In this document: in pieces, positions 56,157 through 64,000 of the stretch
Layout: each line of letters starts with the position of its first letter
Numbering within the stretch: position 1 is the first letter of the stretch
Assembly: GCA_034769895.1 (NCBI GenBank)
Contig: CM068370.1
Coordinates: forward strand, 47,606,344 to 47,670,343
DNA from: Magicicada septendecula
Lineage: Eukaryota > Arthropoda > Insecta > Hemiptera > Cicadidae
DNA length: 64,000 nucleotides
Reading direction: 5' to 3'
Translations under genes and position numbers: made by a program
Notes under the pieces: generated by a model
Seen by the model: the letters and a program-made list of their open reading frames with translations, nothing else
The model's database searches: none
What the model was told of the DNA's origin: nothing

Positions 56157-57528
56157 TGTAGCGGGTCAATTTTTGGGTGTTTTTATTTTAACCGTTTGGG
56201 GCATTTATATATTTGTATTCATTTCATTTTCGGTCGGGAGCCTTATAAAATATGTCGAAATAACGGTATTATTGTGCAACGTATAACAGACCAGTGTTGA
56301 GAAACAGAACAGTTGGAAACAAAGCAATGAGACGCAGGTTGTTGTTGGGTAATGCGGCAAAGGAATTTGCACCTCCACAAAATTCGCAGAAATCTGTACT
56401 TGTGTAAACAGCACACAGACGCAACTGTATCACCACAAATCTTAGTGACGCAGCCAGCCACAAAACCGGATGTCCTGGGACGAACAAAATCCAGAAATGT
56501 GCTTTTTGAGCGGCAGGAAGTCATGGCTAAATCCGGCTTTTCCAATGATGTCAGCAGAGCCAAGCCCAATATTAGCTCTGGTCACCCACATATATCAGCT
56601 CCATTCCATATATAAAATGGTTACACGACAGCATAGGAGCAAGGAGCGACGACGAAAACATCGTGGCAGTAAAGAACCAGCTTCCCTCCAAAGAGAACAT
56701 GTACCTGTTACGTTCTCGGTGACGACACAGTCGACATTAAGCAGAGACGCCATACAGAACACAGCGTACCGCTACAGACACCTAAAGTTTCGGTTTGGGC
56801 CCGGTTGGTAGAGTTTTCGTAAATGTATTTAACGCAATAAGACCGACCGGGACCCCAGAAGGTAACAAACATATCGGAGTGAGTAATACGGACAGTGATG
56901 TGTAGAGATTAAAGTGATAAAACAAATATTGAAGTTACGGGACCAACCGCGTGTTCGGCCGGCATCGTGTTCGTGGACGGGCACCGCGGATAACAATCGG
57001 AATATTTAAAATTGAATAAATAAAGGGGAAGATATAAAAAAAGGTATGGAAGAGTGCGTGGGCAAAATGGGCTGCCTTAGTTGTAAGTATAGTTTAAGGT
57101 AATTAAAACTTGATTGTGTAGCATTCTCATTCTGGTAATTATAACCATTAATCATAACTAATTCTTTTGTACTCATAGCAGTGAAAATCGACTTAATTCA
57201 GTAAAGTGATTTAGTTTACTTGGAAAATGTGTTAGTCTAAGTTATTTCGTCATTGCCACTTCCTCATTTTCTATGGAAAAAATTCGTCTAACGAAATTGG
57301 GGGTTTTCTGAGTTTTATTACAGTCAGATGGCGTGATTTTTTTATAAGGGCAAGAGTGTATAAGTTTTCGATATTTAATCTTTAAAAAATATCGTGGCGA
57401 CCTGGGCAGTTTCAAAAGATAAGTTTTACGGGGACCATGACGGTAAGTGAAATTCTGGCAGCGGTAAGTATTGTTTTATGAAGAGTGGAATGTATTAAAT
57501 ATCAGGGTAAAAAGTGAGTAACATCACA
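56157..57528 (+). repeat. Element F 5' LTR
   Basis: TGTAGCGGGTCAATTTTTGG ... ACATCACA, 1372 bp. TATA box TATATAAAA at 56609-56617. About 138 bp before its 3' end it contains TGGCGACCTGGGCAG (from about 57394), resembling a primer site that has become part of the LTR. Confidence 0.95.
56609..56617 (+). promoter_or_regulatory. TATA box, element F 5' LTR
   Basis: TATATAAAA in CCATATATAAAATGG; the same site is in the 3' LTR at 62884-62892. Element C has ATGCATAAAATGG at the aligned place. Confidence 0.5.
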
Positions 57529-57699
57529 GCGACGACCCTGCCAGGATGTTCGTATATAAATTTTATAGGAACTAGACCTATTTTAATACACAGAAAATAG
57601 GATGTGGTAATGACGAATTTATAAATATGATTTATCGTGTATAATTACGCACGTAGGTTAGGTTTGTTTTATGAGTTACAGTTAAGTACAAGATAAAAA

Positions 57700-58752
57700 A
57701 TGGCAAATAATACCGAAGTCAGTTTCACTGATGATAAAATAGAAAGTATAGTGACACCTGTCCAAAGTAAACAAGAGATAGATAAAGATGAAAAAATCAT
57801 GAATATGTTGCAGTTAATTTTGGAGCAACAAAGTATTAAATTTGAAATACAAAATCACAATTTTAATGAATTAAAGAATGACATTCAAGAAATTAATAAA
57901 CGTTGTAAAAATACCCATGAAACAATAAGAACTAGTCTGAATAAGTTAGAACAGAGTGTTGAGCGAATGGGAGTACATGTGATGAGTACCGAGAAAAATA
58001 AAACAAATGAAAATTGTAATGACAAGTGCAAAAATGTAATACCAGATAAAGAGTTAACAAATAATAACAATGTTGAAAATAATGAATGTAATATTGAGAA
58101 TAATAATGTGTTTGAGAAATTGGTATCAGAAAGTGATACGGTAAAAATAAATAATGAGAGTACTAATGAAAGTGTAGAATGCAGTGATTATGAGATGTCA
58201 ATGTGTGTCAGTGAGTTAGAGAGAGAGAGAAAAAATAATGTTGTAGTAGAGTGGGGACAGAGGGCAAATTTTCCCCTTAGTTATGATGATTTAATGTATT
58301 CACAAGTGCTGTTTTTGAAGGGCAAGAGTCCCGTGTTAGTAGAAGATTTGAGTTTATTTTATTTGTATAAGTTTATACCCTCTGTCTGGAGTAATATTGA
58401 AGATATGAGATGGTGTTATGATGAGAGAGATTTAAATAGAGAATTGTGTGTTGAGAGAGAGATAGAAGTATATAATTCAAAGAGAGATTATGGTGAGTTG
58501 AAAGAAATATTAGAAATGTATTTAAACAAGAATGATTTAATTGATAATACAAAAGTAACTAACCCGATATTGGAAATATTTACTGACGGAGATTTAACAG
58601 AAATACTTAACTTAGACTTGGTGAATGATTATTATGGTATAACGGATAAATTGAAATTGTTTGGTTATGACACACAAGACAACAATATGTATGTCAATAT
58701 AATTGAACAGTGCTATACAAAACCAAGATTAATCTTTGACGATGGAGGGTAG
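57700..58752 (+). CDS. Element F gag-like protein, 350 aa, intact
   Basis: The shortest complete member: the acidic N-terminus is only about 35 residues. A short coiled coil follows (LELQQSIKFEIQ-like, then DIQEINKRCKN), then an Asn-rich spacer (residues 105-150). The C-terminal domain shows SELERERKNNVVVEWGQRANF, KFIPSVWSNIEDMRWCYDERD, REIEVYNSKRDYGELKEILE, CYTKPRLIFDDGG. It is closest to element A in GQRAN and to C in the spacer. No stop codons or frameshifts, in keeping with the near-identical LTRs. The ATG is preceded by AAAAA in a leader of about 170 bp. Predicted structural or RNA-binding role; no enzymatic motif. Confidence 0.85.
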   Translation: MANNTEVSFTDDKIESIVTPVQSKQEIDKDEKIMNMLQLILEQQSIKFEIQNHNFNELKNDIQEINKRCKNTHETIRTSLNKLEQSVERMGVHVMSTEKNKTNENCNDKCKNVIPDKELTNNNNVENNECNIENNNVFEKLVSESDTVKINNESTNESVECSDYEMSMCVSELERERKNNVVVEWGQRANFPLSYDDLMYSQVLFLKGKSPVLVEDLSLFYLYKFIPSVWSNIEDMRWCYDERDLNRELCVEREIEVYNSKRDYGELKEILEMYLNKNDLIDNTKVTNPILEIFTDGDLTEILNLDLVNDYYGITDKLKLFGYDTQDNNMYVNIIEQCYTKPRLIFDDGG

Positions 58753-59753
58753 ACTGTAAAGCAATAAAAGACAATTAAACATTATGTTTTATGGTTTTGT
58801 GACCTCGCCACCTTTGAACATTGAAGTGTGATATGACTAAATAAATAAGGATGCAGATTTGTAAATAAATGTTTAATAAGTTTATTTGTGTGTATTGTAG
58901 AATGTTAAGTAAACAATATGTGTGTAGATGATTGTTGTAATAATAATATTAATATTTGCAATTTAAATAAATACCCGAATTAATTTTGAAAACTAATTGG
59001 CTAATTGTAAATGTTTAATTAATTTAATTAAAATAATTTGAAAGGTTTTAAATGTTTTGATTAATTCAAAGATTATATAATTGAATTTTCTAAGGAATTT
59101 AAATGGTTTAACGAGAAGTGAAGTTGGTAATTAAATGATGAATTGTTGTTTTGAAATAACTTTTTGTTAAATGTTTCAGAGGTTACTTGGAGTAGTGGTG
59201 TATGGTGTATATAGTTGTGTATGTCAGTATATGAATTATGGACTGTAAGTATAAAATTTTTATGATACAAGTCAAAGATAATAAAATGTACACAGATGTT
59301 TAACTTAATGGAACGAATTTTAACTTCAATAATGAAAATAACTTGAGATAATGATTTAAAGGGTAATAATAACTGAGATATGATGAAAAATAAATATTAA
59401 TAATGAATTTGAAAATTTTAAGTAATCTAATTGTAGAAAGTTTGAAGGATGATTAATGATTGATGATGGATGAAGATGTCACATTAGAATGTTGTATATA
59501 AAAAATTCTATTAATTAGCTAGTAAGTGGCTATTGAGGGGGTGGCCTGTGCTCTCTGAGATAGCGAAATGGGTTGGGGGTAACAGTGAGTGTTACCTCCA
59601 TCGGAGGCCAAACTGGCGATAAATGTGCGGCACACCTTATCCGTGTAAATAAAAAATTTTTTTACACACAATACTAAATAACGTGTCGCACATAATGAGA
59701 TTGATGTGGAACAGGCAGTGAAATAAAAGTTTAGATTTCCTCGACTTTTCGGG

Positions 59754-59780
59754 CGGTTACTGCCTTACCAGCACTAACCG
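59754..59780 (+). other. Covarying stem-loop, copy F
   Basis: CGGTTA-C-TG / CA-C-TAACCG, as in C, after CTTTTCGGG. Confidence 0.7.
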
Positions 59781-62381
59781 TGGTTTTGGCTAGCGGCCAG
59801 CTATGGTCATACCAAGTCCCTTGACCATAGCTGACTTGAAATTGGTATATATTTGAAATTCAATGGGGGGACAATTAGAGGAAATCTCCCGGAAACTATG
59901 GAACAGCGGCTGCCACTCTGTTCGAGGAGGAACAGCAGAGCCAGGTGGCAGATCCGTTTTAAGGGTGTATGATTATAGAACAAGAACATGATGATGTTCA
60001 GTACTTTAAAACTTAACAGCGGAAGCAGAGACACGGAGAGGTAAAACCTGCTCCAAAATATACAGTCTCTGTGGAAGCGAAAAGGCGAGACAGTCTTACA
60101 TAATCTGAAATAGTGTGTGTGGCTAGGAGGTGACACAAAGGAGTCACGGATTTAAAGTTTATGACATAAAAGTTTTGCTTATTCAAAGTTTAATTCAATT
60201 AAAAATGCTTGTGTTCTGTCCACACAATTATATGCTCAGACTCATAATATAAGATTCATACTATAATTTTAAAGGTATCATTTTGTTGTTGTGTGTTAGA
60301 TATAGTTGTTGATAAGATGTATTTTATTATGTGTGTATTTTTTTTCTAAGCCAATAAGTAGACGCCTGGCAGGCAACCAACATAATAGAAGTAAGTGTTG
60401 ATAATGTATTACATGTAATTGTACAATTTTGAAAGGTATTCATGGTGTTTTAATTATGTCAGGAGATCAGCTGATCAGCAATACCACGTCACTGGTATAT
60501 TGGTTAGTAAATGTTACAAGTAATTAATGTTTAATGTACTACAGATATTTTGAAGTAAAGACAAAAAGAATATGAGAAATAAAATAACAATAATTTATGC
60601 AAATTAATAAAAGATAATTCATGGGTGATAAATGTTTTATGGGACACATATATCTGTCCAAGTTAAATGCTAAGTTGAATGTGAAATGATAGAGATGAAT
60701 ATGATGTAATGTTGTTTTTGAGTTAATGTAAGGTAACAGAGTTGGTGAAGTATTAATGTTGACACAGTGGTAATGGAGACTTTATGTAGATTTTGAGTGA
60801 CATATTGTTGTTTTTATAGTTAATGAGGTTATTTTGTGTAATTGTAGTAATGTAATGAGATTGAGATTTTTGGGGATGGCAATTTTGTATTAGAGGGTAG
60901 TGTAATGTAGGAGTCCGCAACAAGGGTTGGGACGGGATAGGGATAGATTTTAATGGGGAAGGGGCCGCCTTAGGTAGAATCCGGGCCGCCAGATAAGGGA
61001 ATTGCGTTTTTTGGGTAGGGGAAACACGTATCCTATGTACAAAGGGTTGGAGAGTATTTTATAATGGGAGAAGGCGGCGAATTGTGTTAAATGGTAAGTT
61101 GGGGTTTAGAGTGTCCTGATTAGTAGAGATTTTGATAGAGATGGGTGTCATGATAATTGAAGTTGATGAATATTAGAGTCAGAGGGAGAAAGTTTATATA
61201 TGTACACAGATGTAATACAGTAAATGAGAATAAATAATTTATATCACCCATGGTAAAGTATAGCGAGATTGTTAAATGAAGAGTAGGATTGTTAAACAAA
61301 AGGAGAGACTTATGATAAAGATATAAAAGCTTTTATTTTAAACCAGTGACAGAATGTTGATAAAATTTGAAAATAATGTAAAGTTAAGAATTGTTTATTT
61401 TATTATTATGTAAAAGTCAATTTGATTATTATATTAATATTTTGTTCATTTTAAATATTTTATTTTATTATGTTTTGTGCTTTGAGTTAGATTGTTACAG
61501 ATGTTTAATGTAGGTGCAGAGAGTATATGTAACATATGTGGGTCAAGGGTTTTGGACTTGACCTACTTTCTATCAGCTGATGAGGTCAGACACCTACTAA
61601 ACTTGTATAGTAGGGAATTAATTTTATTTGTTTATTTAATCACTTTAAACCAGTTTTGAATAATTTCTAAATATAAATGAAACCTTTAAACAAAATGTAA
61701 ATTTTTTTTTGAATTTTAAAATTTTTGGGGAATTTGATTTTTTGAAAAAAACAAAAAAAAAACTTGATTTTCGCCTGCCAGCGAATGAATATTTTGGATA
61801 ATGATTGTTTTATTATGTGTGCATTAACCAGGTTTATTTTATTGTATTGTATTGTATTGGTAGACTATAAGTGGTTCTCATGTTAGAGTAAGGAAATGTG
61901 TTTAGCTTAGTAGAAATGTCTAGGTTAAGTCATGTGAAACAAAAATTTAGAAAAACCAGGAAGAGAATTTTTTGATAAAAGATTATTTTTTTTGAATTTT
62001 GAATTTTTTAAATTTATAATAAATTTTAAAAGAAATTTTTTTTTATTGTACTATGTGTATGTCAACATGAAATGTGAGTGTGTGTGAGCCCAGTATTTGC
62101 TAAAGGCAGCCCAGCTTGCAAAAGGAGGATCCATATCGGCGGAGGAGCTGGAATAATTTTAGCCAGGGATTGAGGATTTTGGGGGTAACATGTTAAAAGG
62201 CGAGGTGCGCTGTGGTGCGAGTCTGTTCGATTTCTCGGTGTTGGGATCTCTTACGGAGAAGTCCAGTGATCTCGTTCAGATGAGTCCATGGTCGCTGAGC
62301 CAGGGGGGTCGTGTACCCATGAGATTAAGAACCAGGGGGTTGTTGGCACCAGTTTCCTCACCGGTCCTCTTCGGGGTTATC

Positions 62382-62430
62382 GATGAGATTTCTTCTGTCG
62401 TGAACAGCAGAATTCTCATCGAGGGGGTAT
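62382..62430 (+). other. Hairpin plus polypurine tract of element F
   Basis: GATGAGA...TCTCATC with CTGT-CGTGA-ACAG at the tip, then GAGGGGGTAT and the 3' LTR. Confidence 0.7.
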
Positions 62431-63803
62431 TGTAGCGGGTCAATTTTTGGGTGTTTTTATTTTAACCGTTTGGGGCATTTATATATTTGTATTCATTTCA
62501 TTTTCGGTCGGGAGCCTTATAAAATATGTCGAAATAACGGTATTATTGTGCAACGTATAACAGACCAGTGTTGAGAAACAGAACAGTTGGAAACAAAGCA
62601 ATGAGACGCAGGTTGTTGTTGTGTAATGCGGCAAAGGAATTTGCACCTCCACAAAATTCGCAGAAATCTGTACTTGTGTAAACAGCACACAGACACAACT
62701 GTATCACCACAAATCTTAGTGACGCAGCCAGCCACAAAACCGGATGTCCTGGGACGAACAAAATCCAGAAATGTGCTTTTTGAGCGGCAGGAAGTCATGG
62801 CTAAATCCGGCTTTTCCAATGATGTCAGCAGAGCCAAGCCCAATATTAAGCTCTGGTCACCCACATATATCAGCTCCATTCCATATATAAAATGGTTACA
62901 CGACAGCATAGGAGCAAGGAGCGACGACGAAAACATCGTGGCAGTAAAGAACCAGCTTCCCTCCAAAGAGAACATGTACCTGTTACGTTCTCGGTGACGA
63001 CACAGTCGACATTAAGCAGAGACGCCATACAGAACACAGCGTACCGCTACAGACACCTAAAGTTTCGGTTTGGGCCCGGTTGGTAGAGTTTTCGTAAATG
63101 TATTTAACGCAATAAGACCGACCGGGACCCCAGAAGGTAACAAACATATCGGAGTGAGTAATACGGACAGTGATGTGTAGAGATTAAAGTGATAAAACAA
63201 ATATTGAAGTTACGGGACCAACCGCGTGTTCGGCCGGCATCGTGTTCGTGGACGGGCACCGCGGATAACAATCGGAATATTTAAAATTGAATAAATAAAG
63301 GGGAAGATATAAAAAAAGGTATGGAAGAGTGCGTGGGCAAAATGGGCTGCCTTAGTTGTAAGTATAGTTTAAGGTAATTAAAACTTGATTGTGTAGCATT
63401 CTCATTCTGGTAATTATAACCATTAATCATAACTAATTCTTTTGTACTCATAGCAGTGAAAATCGACTTAATTCAGTAAAGTGATTTAGTTTACTTGGAA
63501 AATGTGTTAGTCTAAGTTATTTCGTCATTGCCACTTCCTCATTTTCTGTGGAAAAAATTCGTCTAACGAAATTGGGGGTTTTCTGAGTTTTATTACAGTC
63601 AGATGGCGTGATTTTTTTATAAGGGCAAGAGTGTATAAGTTTTCGATATTTAATCTTTAAAAAATATCGTGGCGACCTGGGCAGTTTCAAAAGATAAGTT
63701 TTACGGGGACCATGACGGTAAGTGAAATTCTGGCAGCGGTAAGTATTGTTTTATGAAGAGTGGAATGTATTAAATATCAGGGTAAAAAGTGAGTAACATC
63801 ACA
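62431..63803 (+). repeat. Element F 3' LTR
   Basis: 1373 bp, same ends as the 5' copy, followed by the TSD GCCG. Confidence 0.95.
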
Positions 63804-64000
63804 GCCGGCCGGCAAGAGTTTCACTAAGTGTGAATTTTAACTTTTACACCACCAAAAGTGGTTAACAACAAAAGTGTTTGTAACAACAGTGACACCTTAC
63901 CATTCGGTAAGGTGTAATCAGCTAAGATGTGACCGGTAGCGAAATCAGCAAACTCGCGGTGTGCGATGTTCTACAGGAAAAACAACCGCAGCTAAATATT
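63804..64000 (+). repeat. Element E 3' LTR, second piece
   Basis: Resumes at GCCGGCCGGCAAGAG, matching 49827 onward, including the perfect hairpin ACACCTTACC-ATTC-GGTAAGGTGT at 63892-63915. It runs off the window. Confidence 0.85.

Larger units (their letters stand above)
58753..62430 (+). other. Element F 3' noncoding region
   Basis: 3.68 kb, collinear with element C. It holds the stem-loop at 59754-59780, the 12-bp inverted repeat at 59798-59833, the small stem-loop at 60130-60147, the G-rich block at 60853-61060, the GTGTTGGGATCT island near 62238 and the hairpin at 62382-62420. Short ORFs (for example 62190-62435) are not convincing genes. Confidence 0.75.
56157..63803 (+). mobile_element. 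Element F: complete gag-only LTR element
   Basis: 7647 bp, TSD GCCG (56153-56156, 63804-63807). The empty site is preserved in the 5' LTR of E at about 49830, which shows GCAGCCGGCCGGCAAG. The two 1.37-kb LTRs differ at about four positions by eye, so insertion is very recent. It has one intact ORF and a 3.7-kb noncoding region collinear with element C. No pol. Confidence 0.95.
49420..64000 (+). mobile_element. Element E: gag-only LTR element, runs off the window
   Basis: 5' LTR from 49420 (TGTGATGGTACAATTC), ORF 52242-53613, 3' noncoding region, then 3' LTR from 55744. The 3' LTR is interrupted by element F (56157-63803) and resumes at 63804. E itself lies in the 3' region of element D. Confidence 0.8.

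Noticed and set aside
56243..56811. Several ORFs in the LTRs of element F (also 62479-63086)
   Set aside because: They are present identically in both LTRs, overlap on opposite strands and have no recognisable domain.

Overview
The window is a dense pile of transposable elements from an AT-rich arthropod genome, most likely an insect. Evidence: Ty3/Gypsy LTR retrotransposons, three Penelope-like elements (PLEs), an intact mariner, and a spliced DNA transposon of a type common in insect repeats. I see no bacterial, phage or plasmid features, no RNA genes and no complete host gene. One 150-bp spliced exon (7591-7740, minus) may be host.

Left part (1-8876): the 3' half of a gag-only LTR element (element A), an unassigned stretch with a diverged tandem duplication, a small PLE fragment (PLE-2) with an 11-bp target-site duplication (TSD), the possible host exon, and a possible Tigger-type fragment cut by the next element.

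Centre (8877 to about 41120): one old autonomous Gypsy element, G1 (plus strand), disrupted by later arrivals. Gypsy-B (9149-23287, minus strand, 4-bp TSD ATGG) sits inside the G1 5' LTR. Gypsy-B itself carries a mariner (13570-14904) in its reverse-transcriptase active-site region, a DNA transposon (16214-19497) in gag, and a tiny palindromic PLE derivative (9637-9878) in one LTR. The G1 pol gene is split by PLE-1 (27220-38417, 12-bp TSD), and PLE-1 is split by gag-only element C (28365-35910, TSD TATT).

Right part (41157-64000): a truncated PLE-3, an unclassified repeat, an Asn-rich gag-like ORF followed by a 1.2-kb A-rich tract, then a second nest. In it element D (from 46525) contains element E (from 49420), whose 3' LTR contains element F (56157-63803, TSD GCCG). 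E and D continue beyond the window.

The candidate undescribed system is the family A, C, D, E and F. These are LTR elements with LTRs of about 1.2-1.4 kb (E apparently longer), a single ORF (a coiled coil shared with the G1 Gag plus a C-terminal domain I do not recognise, ending in Asp-Asp-Gly-Gly or Asn-Asp-Gly-Gly), no pol, and a 2-3.7 kb 3' noncoding region with stem-loops that show compensatory base changes. C and F are young (paired LTRs nearly identical, TSDs intact, ORFs intact), so they were probably mobilised in trans. G1 is the likely relative of the helper: it shares the Gag coiled coil, one covarying RNA stem-loop, and a stretch of pol that survives as a relic inside E.
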